Both the position numbers and the translations under genes were made by a program. This document shows positions 42,690 through 52,039 of a stretch of 64,000 nt of DNA, one piece after another (the stretch's first letter is position 1; each line of letters starts with the position of its first letter). The stretch spans positions 124,001 through 188,000 of the forward strand of contig NZ_JBCFBO010000001.1 in assembly GCF_038562635.1 (NCBI RefSeq), read 5' to 3'. The DNA is from Methanobacterium sp. Lineage in GTDB: Archaea > Methanobacteriota > Methanobacteria > Methanobacteriales > Methanobacteriaceae. Under the pieces are notes generated by a model. It did no database searches and was not told the origin of the DNA. It saw only the letters and a program-made list of their open reading frames with translations.

Positions 42690-42976
42690 AAACCTACGGC
42701 TTTTGCATGTAAAAAACACAAGCAAAATCCTCAAAAAATTCATAGAATTTTTTGGGAGCCCTCGAAAACTCAGTTTTCGGGGCCGGGGAAACTTAGTTTC
42801 CTCCGGTTAGAAAATACATAGTATTTTATAAAAATTGTAAATTTTTGCTTAATGTTTTTTTAACCTCGAAAATCTTCGATTTTCGGTGTAAAAATCACGA
42901 TTAAAAATCAAAGCTTTCGAAAATCTATGATTTTCGAGCTCCAAAAATTCATAGAATTTTTGAGAGATTTTTAATC
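42690..42976 (-). repeat. palindrome array between UPF0200 and UPF0201 genes
   Basis: Read on the minus strand: a three-way-junction element (42899-42976; closing stem GATTAAAAATC, linkers TCT, GAGCT, AAAGCTTT) whose stem includes the stop codon of the preceding gene. Then simple hairpins with 3-base loops follow: CGAAAATC-GAA-GATTTTCG, AAAATAC-TAT-GTATTTT, GGAAAC-TAA-GTTTCC, CGAAAAC-TGA-GTTTTCG, AAAAAATTC-TAT-GAATTTTTT and AAAAGCC-GTA-GGTTTTT. Confidence 0.85.
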
Positions 42977-43529
42977 AGTGTTTTTTAACCTCATTTTTTA
43001 ATATGCTGCGTATTGAATTTTTAAACTTCCAGACTGGCCCTTCATTTACTATCATATAATCTGATGTGGCTATAACATTACCTATTCCAAATTTAAGTTC
43101 TCTATCGTCCCTTTTTTTGAATTCTGCCACATTACTGGAATCATCTTCTCTTTTTCTTCTTTTTAACCTGTTAAAACGTGTTTTAGGGCTGGAATGAATA
43201 GCAATAATTTTAAATGTTTTAAAATTTTTCTTAAATATTTTTACTTCATACGGGCTTCTTATACCTTCAATTATAAATTTTAATTCACATTCTGCAGTTT
43301 CATCTTTTGAATGCTCTTTAATCAGTTCTACACATCTTTCTGCAACTACATAGTCACCATACTCTTCACGTAGTTTAACTGCAGTTTCCCCAATCTCAGC
43401 GTTTCTTTTTACTGCTTCATCTCTTATAACATCGCCCATTCGTATTATATTGACATTCATACTCTTTGCAACTCTTGCTACGATGCTCTTACCTGATCCT
43501 GGTAGTCCTGTTACTCCTATTACCTGCAT
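42975..43529 (-). CDS. UPF0200 family nucleotide-kinase-like protein
   Basis: 184 residues. VIGVTGLPGSGKSIVARVA is a Walker A P-loop; RMGDVIRDEAVKR and IIEGIRSPYEVKIFKK are typical of the archaeal UPF0200 family, related to dephospho-CoA and adenylate kinases. ATG 43529 gives the family length; the frame to 43565 adds an unlikely extension. Next to a 4-phosphopantoate-beta-alanine ligase, which hints at coenzyme A metabolism, but the substrate is unproven. Confidence 0.85.
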   Translation of the reverse strand: MQVIGVTGLPGSGKSIVARVAKSMNVNIIRMGDVIRDEAVKRNAEIGETAVKLREEYGDYVVAERCVELIKEHSKDETAECELKFIIEGIRSPYEVKIFKKNFKTFKIIAIHSSPKTRFNRLKRRKREDDSSNVAEFKKRDDRELKFGIGNVIATSDYMIVNEGPVWKFKNSIRSILKNEVKKH

Positions 43530-43583
43530 GATCTCACTCTTTAATGATTTCAGTGATAAGTCCATTGTTTTGAAATTTCATCG

Positions 43584-44333
43584 TTATTCAAATTCATTAA
43601 TGGAATTTAACATAATCCTCAATGATTCTTTAAGGTTATTAATATTGTTAAAATTATCTATCAGTTTTTTTAGTTCATCTGGGTTCTTAGCCTTAAGTTT
43701 ATTTACTTTACGGGTAAGACACGGCATTGTTCTTGTAATATTGTCGACTATAGTTAATGATGAGGTTTTAGCTGTCCGTGATAATGGATTTAAGTCTATA
43801 GCTATTACATATTTACCTTCTTTTACCAGTGCTTCTGTTCTGTCACCATCTTCCAGTGGAACTAAAATTACATCTGCTTTGTACATACCTTCAGGGCTGA
43901 CGCTTCCCCTTGGACTATCCAGGCCTTTAATATGTTTGAAATCTTCCTTTTCTGTACCTAAAATTTCTCCAGCTCCCTGATCTTTTAAAAATTTCCAGAT
44001 TGTTTTAACTCTTTCAGGAGTTCTGTAAAAAAGGTTTATCTCAATTTTTGCATCTAAAACTTCTGCTAATTTTACAACATGCTCTGGAACAAGGGCAGTA
44101 GTGTTACCATTTACAGATATAACTGGATTTTTTGCAAGGATTAAAGCTGCAGCTGCTGCTTCTATAGCTTTTTCTGCAGTTTCAGTTGTTTTTTCTCCAA
44201 TTAAATAATCGAAAGCTTCTCCTCTTCCATGGGCTATCATTCCAGAATCGGCTAAAATTCCAGATTTATAGGCGTTTACAATTTTATCTCTTGAAAGTAA
44301 AGATTTATATCTTGGATGGCTTTTTGGTATCAT
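43584..44333 (-). CDS. 4-phosphopantoate-beta-alanine ligase
   Basis: 249 residues. Archaeal phosphopantothenate synthetase (EC 6.3.2.36) that joins 4-phosphopantoate with beta-alanine in coenzyme A synthesis. The opening IPKSHPRYKSLLSRDKIVNAYKSG, then GMIAHGRGEAFDYLIGE and SVNGNTTAL, are family hallmarks with likely nucleotide-binding residues. The upstream region has only a weak binding site (AGGACT). Probably in one operon with the UPF0200 and UPF0201 genes. Confidence 0.9.
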   Translation of the reverse strand: MIPKSHPRYKSLLSRDKIVNAYKSGILADSGMIAHGRGEAFDYLIGEKTTETAEKAIEAAAAALILAKNPVISVNGNTTALVPEHVVKLAEVLDAKIEINLFYRTPERVKTIWKFLKDQGAGEILGTEKEDFKHIKGLDSPRGSVSPEGMYKADVILVPLEDGDRTEALVKEGKYVIAIDLNPLSRTAKTSSLTIVDNITRTMPCLTRKVNKLKAKNPDELKKLIDNFNNINNLKESLRIMLNSINEFE

Positions 44334-44776
44334 ATTAATTAGTCCTGTAAAATTTAATTAATCAGTAAAAATTCTATATCCTGACTATTTTATTATATTA
44401 ATAAAGTATAGATATTTATTTAATATTCAAATGTCTGTATAATTACCAATACTTCTATTAACCCAGATATGATTTTATAAGATAGTTAAAAAGATCTATA
44501 TTCCTAATTTTTTGTTACATTAACTATGTATAAACACATACTTATAGCCTCAGAGTTTAAGGTAATTAATTGAAATGCGTTCCAGGTTTTTCCTGTTAAT
44601 TAATTTTCATAAAACTTTTAATTACGGCTTTTCTGTTTATAATATGGCCTTAATTAAATATTTAAACTAGTAAGTCCTATATGAAACATATTTAAAAGAA
44701 ATTAAAACTGATTACAGGAACTGTTTTAATGCAAAGATATTTTTAACCAGTATGATATAAATAATACGGGGATAAC
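44334..44776. other. gene-free region between divergent genes
   Basis: 443 bases without a supported gene. Presumably holds promoters for both sides; ATGATATAAATAATA around 44751 is a possible TATA region for the rightward gene. Nothing else seen. Confidence 0.5.
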
Positions 44777-45031
44777 ATGAAAGAAAGAATAGAAATAAAC
44801 AGGCCAGATAATAATAATGAACCAATTGGAAGACCTGAGGGAAGAGAAACAAAAAAAAGCAGAGTTAACAAGTGGGGTGTTTATCTAAGTATCCTTGTTA
44901 TTGTGGCTGGTTTAATTTGGTATGCTATAAACATGGGATACATTCCTATGGAATTTATAAAACAGCAGGCAGGCCCAATTTTAGTTGTAATTATTGGATT
45001 ATTAATTTTAATTAAATCACTATCAAGATAA
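44777..45031 (+). CDS. small two-helix membrane protein
   Basis: 84 residues. A charged N-terminal 30 residues rich in Asn, Glu, Arg and Lys, then two hydrophobic helices (about 33-50 and 63-82) joined by MGYIPMEFIKQQAG. It recalls LiaI/LiaF-type (DUF5668-like) membrane hairpins, which are often stress-related, but the match is by shape. Binding site ACGGGGATAAC. Followed by a palindrome array and the M42 peptidase. Confidence 0.6.
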   Translation: MKERIEINRPDNNNEPIGRPEGRETKKSRVNKWGVYLSILVIVAGLIWYAINMGYIPMEFIKQQAGPILVVIIGLLILIKSLSR

Positions 45032-45061
45032 ATTAAAAATAGGAAGTTTAAAAAAATTTGA

Positions 45062-45166
45062 GGTTGAGGAAAATTTCCTCTGAAATTTTCGGAATATTCA
45101 AAAATCTACAATTTTTGATGCCCCGAAATTCATTCTGAATTTCCTGAACCCATAAAACAAAGTTTT
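45062..45166 (+). repeat. palindrome array before M42 peptidase gene
   Basis: Outer GGTTGA-GGAAA at 45062-45072 is closed by TTTCC-TG-GAACC-type sequence ending at 45150. It encloses GAAAATTTC/GAAATTTTC, CAAAAAT/ATTTTTG and GAAATTC/GAATTTC hairpins. A last AAAAC/GTTTT arm (45153-45166) runs into TGAGG, which serves as binding site for the gene at 45180. Confidence 0.75.
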
Positions 45167-45179
45167 TTGAGGCGTTTAT

Positions 45180-46208
45180 ATGAAAGATATATTAGAAAAA
45201 TTATCAAATGCAGCTGGAGTATCCGGTTTTGAAGAAAATATTCGAGAAATTATAACAGATGAAGTAAAAGACCATGTGGACGAAATCGAAACCGATAATC
45301 TTGGTAACCTCATAATGGTTAAAAAAGGGAAGGAAAATGGGAAAAAGATAATGCTTGCAGCCCATATGGATGAAATCGGTTTAATGGTAAGGCACATTGA
45401 CAAAGAAGGGTTCATTAAATTCTCTAAAATTGGGGGAATAAATGACCAGATGCTTCTAAATCAGGAAGTTTACATCCACACAGATAACGGGAAAGTTCTG
45501 GGGGTTTTAGGTTCAAAACCACCCCACAGGATGAAAGCAGCAGAGAGAAAAAAGGCTGTTGAATATGAAAATATGTTTATAGACATCGGGGCAAAGGACA
45601 AAGAAGAAGCAGAAAAAATAGTCAATGTTGGAGATGTAGTAACAATCAAACGCGAATTTTCCACACTTAGAGGTTCTATTGTTGCAGGGAAAGCATTTGA
45701 TAATAGGGTAGGTTGTTTAGTGCTTATTGAAGTTATGAAAAGGATTAAAAGCGACGCTACTATATATGCTGTTGGAACTGTACAGGAAGAAGTTGGACTT
45801 AAAGGAGCAAAAACTTCAGCATTTAAAATAAATCCTGATTTAGCTATAGCTTTAGATGTTACAATATCTGGAGACCACCCCGGAATTAAGGAAGATGAAG
45901 CCCCTGCAAAACTTGGAGGCGGACCTGCTATAATTTTAACTGATGCCAGTGGAAGAGGTATAATAACCCACCCTAAAGTCAAAAAGCTCCTTATTGAAGC
46001 AGCGGAAAGAGAAGAAATTCCATATCAGCTTGAAGTAAGTGAAGGCGGTACTACAGACGCAACAGCAATTCACCTTACAAGGGAAGGAATTCCTACAGGT
46101 GTTTTATCAGCTCCAACAAGGTATATTCACACACCAGTTGAAGTCGTAGATCTTGATGATGTTGAAAACACTATAAAATTACTGGTAGCTGCACTTGAAA
46201 ATGCTTAA
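45180..46208 (+). CDS. M42 family metallo-aminopeptidase (TET-like)
   Basis: 342 residues. Zinc or cobalt aminopeptidase that usually forms large tetrahedral assemblies and degrades peptides. Metal and catalytic residues are visible: AAHMDEIG (His), AFDNRVG (Asp), VQEEVGLKGA (Glu base and ligand), ALDVTISGDHPG (Asp) and RYIHTPVEVV (His). All expected ligands are present, so it should be active. Bacterial GcvT-like or cellulase M labels belong to the same family. Confidence 0.9.
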   Translation: MKDILEKLSNAAGVSGFEENIREIITDEVKDHVDEIETDNLGNLIMVKKGKENGKKIMLAAHMDEIGLMVRHIDKEGFIKFSKIGGINDQMLLNQEVYIHTDNGKVLGVLGSKPPHRMKAAERKKAVEYENMFIDIGAKDKEEAEKIVNVGDVVTIKREFSTLRGSIVAGKAFDNRVGCLVLIEVMKRIKSDATIYAVGTVQEEVGLKGAKTSAFKINPDLAIALDVTISGDHPGIKEDEAPAKLGGGPAIILTDASGRGIITHPKVKKLLIEAAEREEIPYQLEVSEGGTTDATAIHLTREGIPTGVLSAPTRYIHTPVEVVDLDDVENTIKLLVAALENA

Positions 46209-46479
46209 AAATTAAACGTTATAGTTTAATTATTTTATTTTTTAAACACAAATTTGTTTTTAAACCAATTAGAAATAGAATTAAAGTATAAAAACCTTTT
46301 TCTGGGAATTATTAAAATTTGGCTTTATATATCATATTTTGAATCTAATAACTTCATTTAGTTTGTATCAAATATAATCTTTCATATTTGAATAGAAATT
46401 TAATAAATATAGTTTATAGCGTGTTGTAACCTATTTTCAAGTTACTGCTAGCAAACTATTGATGGAATAGGTGGTTAAG

Positions 46480-46740
46480 TTGGTAGAGCATGAACATAAT
46501 GATATAGATTTAAAAGAATTTGAAGAAGGAAATAAAGAACTGGAAGAACATCTAACTAAAAATAAAGAAGAGGCGCTTGCTGTTTTAAAGAAATTATTTA
46601 AACCTTTATATGGGGATAAATGGAGTAAGGAGCAAGATGAAGCTATGGAGTTGTTGTTAAAATCTATAACGGATATGGCGGTATGCGAAGCTTTGATTGA
46701 TGTTAGGCTCGCATTTTTAAATTATGGAGAAGAGGAGTAA
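46480..46740 (+). CDS. small acidic helical protein, unknown
   Basis: 86 residues, very rich in Glu, Lys and Leu, probably two or three helices, with one Cys (DMAVCEALIDVRLAFLNYG). No family recognised. TTG 46480 is preferred as start because GGTGG lies six bases upstream; GTG 46471 is the alternative. The codon use resembles its neighbours. It stands alone between two convergent units. Confidence 0.5.
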   Translation: MVEHEHNDIDLKEFEEGNKELEEHLTKNKEEALAVLKKLFKPLYGDKWSKEQDEAMELLLKSITDMAVCEALIDVRLAFLNYGEEE

Positions 46741-46782
46741 TTAAAAAAGTAGAATGGTAATGTAAATTGGATATAACTGTGC

Positions 46783-47490
<708 letters not shown>

Positions 47491-47536
47491 TGTTATATCT
47501 CCTTTAACTCTATATAAATAAAATAAGTTAACTTCA

Positions 47537-48787
47537 TTATTTAAGTATATGGTCTTTGGCCAGTATAAATTCAAATGTACATTTATTTGAACCTTCAGCC
47601 ATGCATGATATCTGTTCCACATTGCCTTTAATAGATGTCCATGTAAAACTACGTAATATAATTATTCTACATATCATGCAGAACATAGGACTGTATTCTG
47701 CTTCTTTTTCCCAGGGACAATTTGAAAATTTAAGATAATTTTGGTGATTTTCTAATGTAGCCTCTGCTTCAATACCTAGATTTGATAGAAATCCTTTTAT
47801 CCATTTAGTATAATAATTTAAGATATTTTCATTTAAATTGGGTGTACCTTCTTCAAACTTTGGTTTCATATTTATTTCAAAACGGTCTGAAAAACTTTTT
47901 GCAATATTATTTCTTATCTGGGGAGGTATATTTGATGCAAATACAGGCATAGCACTTAAAAGAAAACCGAAAAGTTCACCTCTAGCTTTTTCTTTTAAAA
48001 GCTGTTCTTTTTCTTTTTCAGCATTTTTACGTTCGGTTATATCCTGAAATATAAGTACAATACCATTTATATTATTTTTATCATCTTTAATAGGGGAACT
48101 TGTATCATTAATTGGTATTTGTCTCCCATTTTTAGTTATCAAAATAGTGTGGTCTTTCATACCTGTTATAGAGCCTTTTTGAAGCACTTCAGTAACGGGA
48201 CTTTCTACAGGATTGCCAGTTTCTTCATTAATAATTTTAAAAATGCTTTCCAATGGTTTTCCTAAAGCTTCATCCTGTTTCCATTCGGTTATCTTTTGAG
48301 CAATAGGGTTCATGAATGTGATATACCCATCTTTATCAGTGGTAATTACGGCATCACCAATACTTTCAAGAGTTGTTGAAAGCCATTTTTCATTTTCTTT
48401 TAATTTACTTTCCATTTCATACTTGTAGAGCGCAACTTCAATGGCACTGTGCAGCTCTCTATCTTCAAAGGGTTTAATGATGTAACCAAAAGGGCCAGTT
48501 ATTTTAGCTCTTTTAAGAGTTCTTTCATCTGAATATGCTGTTAAATATACAACAGGGATGTCAAGATTATCTTTTATTTGTTGAGCAGCATCAATACCGT
48601 CCATCTCTCCCTTTAGTACAATATCCATAAGTACTAGATCAGGATTAGTTTCCGAAGCTTTCTCTACTGCTTCCTCACCTGAAGACGTGATTGCAGGCAC
48701 GATATAACCCATATTTTCCAGCCTGTGTTTGATATCCATGGCTACAATACTTTCATCTTCAACAACAAGAATTTTAAAAGACTGCAT
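47537..48787 (-). CDS. response regulator: REC, PAS and methanogen output domain
   Basis: 416 residues. Receiver domain at about 1-120 with acidic pocket Glu10/Asp11, phospho-acceptor Asp55 (LVLMDIVLKG) and Lys in IIKPFEDREL. A PAS domain at about 130-255 ends DITERKNAEKEKEQ, then a coiled linker. The last 150 residues contain CPWEKEAEYSPMFCMICR and CMAEGSNKCTFEF and look like the methanogen output domain 1 (MetOD1), which may hold a Cys-bound ligand. Not a DNA-binding regulator. The next gene is a KaiC-like ATPase. Confidence 0.85.
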   Translation of the reverse strand: MQSFKILVVEDESIVAMDIKHRLENMGYIVPAITSSGEEAVEKASETNPDLVLMDIVLKGEMDGIDAAQQIKDNLDIPVVYLTAYSDERTLKRAKITGPFGYIIKPFEDRELHSAIEVALYKYEMESKLKENEKWLSTTLESIGDAVITTDKDGYITFMNPIAQKITEWKQDEALGKPLESIFKIINEETGNPVESPVTEVLQKGSITGMKDHTILITKNGRQIPINDTSSPIKDDKNNINGIVLIFQDITERKNAEKEKEQLLKEKARGELFGFLLSAMPVFASNIPPQIRNNIAKSFSDRFEINMKPKFEEGTPNLNENILNYYTKWIKGFLSNLGIEAEATLENHQNYLKFSNCPWEKEAEYSPMFCMICRIIILRSFTWTSIKGNVEQISCMAEGSNKCTFEFILAKDHILK

Positions 48788-48866
48788 AATGCTTACTACT
48801 TTACTGCTTTAAATATATTAATATTGCCTTTTATTTTTAATCATAATCAGTTTTACAAGATTCATA

Positions 48867-50642
48867 TTAAGCGGCGCTGCTTTTGTGCAGATGTTTGTAG
48901 ATAGTAAATGCCAGGTTTTTATTTATGCTTTCAACACTTGCTATCTCCTCAACACTGGCATTTTTTATGCTGTTAATGTCACCAAAATGTTTAAGCAGTT
49001 TTATTTTCCGTTTTTCTCCCACTCCTTTTATCCCGTCGAGCATAGAATACTTCAATTCGCGAGATCTAAGTTTTTTATGGTAAGTAACTGCAAATCTATG
49101 TGCTTCATCTCTTATTCTCTGCAGGAGATGTAATGCTTCAGAATTTCTAGGTAAAATTATAGGGCTTGAATTATTTGGGACAAATACATGCTCAAATTCT
49201 TTAGCTAACCCAATAGCAGGTATATCATCTAAATTAACTGATTTTAAAACATCTACTGCCACGTTGAGCTGTCCTTTTCCTCCATCTACTATGATAAGAT
49301 CTGGTTTTTTATCATTATCTCCAGTGGCGATCCTGCTGTACCTTCTGCTTAAAACATCTTTCATCATGGCATAATCATCAGGACCAGGAATGTCTACTTT
49401 AAATTTTCGATATTTACTTTTTTTAGGCATGCCGTCTTCAAAAACAACCATCGATCCCACTGCATGTTTGCCGCTGATATTGGAAATATCAAAACATTCA
49501 ATATGTCTTGGAATTTTGGGAAGTCTAATATATTTTTTAAGATCCAGCAAAGTATTTCTTACTTCTTTTTCCTGATTCTTAATTATTTCTGCATTTTTAG
49601 CGACCATCTGAACTAAACGGGTTTCTGTTACATTTTGAGGAGTTCTAAGAGCTACTTCATACTCTTGGTTGGAAGACAACCATTCTTCAATTAGATCCTT
49701 TTCATCAGGTTTGTACTGTATAATAATTTCTGACGGTACATGTCTTGGGCTCATATAGTACTGTTTTAGAAATGCTGAAAGGATTTTATCAGGTAATGTG
49801 CCTTCAGTTCCACTCATTAAGAAATCGTCTTTTCCGATAATTTTACCGTCTCTTATGGAAAATACAACTACACAAGCTAATTTTTCATCGTATGAACAGG
49901 CAATTACATCTTGTTCAAGGCCTCTATCAAATTCTATTTTCTGTTTTTCAAGGATGCTGTCTACAGATAAAATTTGATCCCGCAGTACTGCGGCCTTTTC
50001 GAATTCATGGTTTTCTGCAGCTTCTGTCATCATTTCATTTAACATATCAATTATTTTATTATATTTGCCCTCAAAGAACAGGTTAATTTTCTCCACGATT
50101 TCATTGTAAGATGTTTCAGTTATTTTGCCTCCGCATGGAGCACTGCAAAGATGAATTTGATAGTTGAGACATGGGCCGTCCATTTTCCTGCAGGCCCTTA
50201 TTTTAAAAATAGCTTTTAACGATTTGACCATTCTTCTTACGGATCCGACATCTGTAAATGGCCCGTAGTAAAATGCACCATCATCTCTAACATTTCTTGT
50301 AATTAGAATCCTTGGGAACTTTTCGTTGGTTATTTTAATGTAGGGATATCTTTTGTCATCCTTTAATCGAATGTTATATTTTGGTTTGTACTTTTTTATG
50401 AGATTGGATTCCAGAATAAGTGCTTCTTTTTCTGTATCTGTTATAATATACTCTAAGTTATGAAAATGACTCATGAGTAATTTTGTTTTTAAAGGTAATT
50501 CTGATCTGCTGAAATAAGATTTGACTCTTTTAATTAATGATTTAGCCTTTCCAACGTAGATTACATCGTCATCAATATTTCTCATTATATATACACCGGG
50601 TCTATCAGGCAAATTATCAGGGTTACTGCAACGATTTGACAT
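48867..50642 (-). CDS. uvrC: excinuclease ABC subunit C
   Basis: 591 residues, usual length. Makes both incisions around damaged DNA after UvrAB loading. GIY-YIG nuclease domain at the start (PDRPGVYIMRNIDDDVIYVGKAKSL), a Cys set (CRKMDGPCLNYQIHLCSAPC), the UVR motif near residue 205, the RNase H-like domain (IECFDISNISGKHAVGSMVVF and LIIVDGGKGQLN) and tandem helix-hairpin-helix motifs at the end (LDGIKGVGEKRKIKLLKHFG). Bacterial-type gene, convergent with the rest of the uvr set across a DUF169 gene. Confidence 0.95.
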   Translation of the reverse strand: MSNRCSNPDNLPDRPGVYIMRNIDDDVIYVGKAKSLIKRVKSYFSRSELPLKTKLLMSHFHNLEYIITDTEKEALILESNLIKKYKPKYNIRLKDDKRYPYIKITNEKFPRILITRNVRDDGAFYYGPFTDVGSVRRMVKSLKAIFKIRACRKMDGPCLNYQIHLCSAPCGGKITETSYNEIVEKINLFFEGKYNKIIDMLNEMMTEAAENHEFEKAAVLRDQILSVDSILEKQKIEFDRGLEQDVIACSYDEKLACVVVFSIRDGKIIGKDDFLMSGTEGTLPDKILSAFLKQYYMSPRHVPSEIIIQYKPDEKDLIEEWLSSNQEYEVALRTPQNVTETRLVQMVAKNAEIIKNQEKEVRNTLLDLKKYIRLPKIPRHIECFDISNISGKHAVGSMVVFEDGMPKKSKYRKFKVDIPGPDDYAMMKDVLSRRYSRIATGDNDKKPDLIIVDGGKGQLNVAVDVLKSVNLDDIPAIGLAKEFEHVFVPNNSSPIILPRNSEALHLLQRIRDEAHRFAVTYHKKLRSRELKYSMLDGIKGVGEKRKIKLLKHFGDINSIKNASVEEIASVESINKNLAFTIYKHLHKSSAA

Positions 50643-50713
50643 TTAATCGCCTCTTGTATTTTTCGTGGTCTTTGAATTTAATAAAAAAAGAAACACTGAT
50701 TTTAAGTGTTATT

Positions 50714-51502
50714 TTAAGAAATTATATTATCTCTTGTTTTAGGTGAAGCAACTTGCGGCCTTTTTACAGCGAAGGAATTATTCAAATCTTCATGCATCCC
50801 TTCTGCAATTTTTAATGGTATGCCAATAACCATGTATTCTGGAGGGAACCATACATTTCCAGTTGGGTCTACAGGGCCCACAAATGCAGTATCTTTTGGG
50901 ACCTTTTCAGCCATTCCTGCAGGGTAAGTAACAAAAGTCGCACATGAAGGACCAAAAGCCATACTAATCGCATTAAATGGGTTTTTAGTTCTAAAGTGTA
51001 TAATACTGCTTAAATTTCTTATTTGTTCTCCATTACCAAAGCAGATGATTGATTTAACATCAATATTATTTTTTATATCTTCACATCTCTGTATTATAAG
51101 ATATTTCCCAAGTGGTTTTATTTCCCCAATGGATTCTAAAAATCCTTCAACATACTCAGGTCCAGCTTTAAGATATTCTGCTTCGCCGTTCCTAAATTTT
51201 TCACTTCCAGTAGAAACAAAATATTTAATAAATTCAAGAGGTTTGGTAAATCCAAGATATGTCATTGAACCAGGGCAACAGCCCCTAAGTGTATCTTTCC
51301 CAATATATAGTGGAGGTTGATTTTCATTTATAGATGTTAACATTATGGCTTTAGCAACACAACGATCAAGAGAACACATTGGTACTGCCCCTTCAGGGAT
51401 CGTTTCAGAACTATAAACAGCTAAAGGGCTTGTACTCAATTTTCCACCAATTTTAAGACTCTCTCCAATTTTTTTTATAGAACTATTTCCCGTTTTAACC
51501 AC
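50714..51502 (-). CDS. DUF169 family protein
   Basis: 262 residues. LSTSPLAVYSSETIPEGAVPMCSLDRCVAKAI, GCCPGSMTYLGF and the late GPSCATFVTYPAGMAE are typical of DUF169 proteins, which are common in methanogens and have conserved Cys residues, possibly binding a metal or cofactor. Function is unknown. GTG 51502 is used; GAGGTGGTTAAAACG around it is an odd binding site overlap, and the true start could be shifted slightly. Lies between uvrC and uvrB. Confidence 0.8.
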   Translation of the reverse strand: MVKTGNSSIKKIGESLKIGGKLSTSPLAVYSSETIPEGAVPMCSLDRCVAKAIMLTSINENQPPLYIGKDTLRGCCPGSMTYLGFTKPLEFIKYFVSTGSEKFRNGEAEYLKAGPEYVEGFLESIGEIKPLGKYLIIQRCEDIKNNIDVKSIICFGNGEQIRNLSSIIHFRTKNPFNAISMAFGPSCATFVTYPAGMAEKVPKDTAFVGPVDPTGNVWFPPEYMVIGIPLKIAEGMHEDLNNSFAVKRPQVASPKTRDNIIS

Positions 51503-51529
51503 CTCATAAATTTATAATTTACGCTGTTT

Positions 51530-51665
51530 GGAAAAATCATAGATTTTCCTTCAACTCCAAAAATATTGAAAATATTTTGGGATTTAGAAAAATGCACAAC
51601 ATTTTTCTCAACCTCAAAAAACTTGTTTTTTTGGGTTCAGAAAATACGTAGTATTTTCTTCAACC
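51530..51665 (-). repeat. palindrome array upstream of DUF169 gene
   Basis: On the minus strand: GGTTGA, stem AGAAAATAC, loop TAC, GTATTTTCT, GAACC (51634-51665). Then follow AAAAAAC/GTTTTTT, a second GGTTGA with GAAAAATG/CATTTTTC, CAAAATATT/AATATTTTTG-type, and GGAAAATC/GATTTTTCC. Orientation matches the downstream minus-strand gene. Confidence 0.8.
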
Positions 51666-52039
51666 TTCGTTATACCATCAATTATTTATATCATACTTCC
51701 CAATATTAATAAAGTTATTTTCTTATAAGTTATAATAATATATATAAAAGTTATCTTTTTTTCAAAAAAGAGGAAAGAGAAATAAAAAGATTTAGGCAAG
51801 TATCTAATAATAAAACAATATTAAATAGATTAAAACGAATAAATCAGAAATTAAAATACTTATAAGGTGATTTAAGTATCAGAGACGGCTTTGTGTTACA
51901 GCTCCAAAATGACATTCAGGGCACCTATTACTTTTCTAATGCTCTTACTCAAAACCTATTTTATATCAATATAAAACTTAAACTATCAAAAGATTTTAGA
52001 AAAATGTTAAAATACCCTTTTTAAATAGAGGAAAGAGAA
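51666..52039. other. gene-free region upstream of uvrB
   Basis: Holds the uvrB leader. AGAGGAAAGAGAAAT at 51770-51784 repeats the sequence that carries the uvrB binding site (52027-52041). A less AT-rich patch at 51880-51950 reads on the minus strand as a short CPEC-containing peptide without a start, possibly a gene remnant. Confidence 0.45.

Noticed and set aside
45068..45083. GGAAAATTTCC considered as a further NrpR operator.
   Set aside because: Spacer is three bases instead of six and the sequence is part of a palindrome-array arm.
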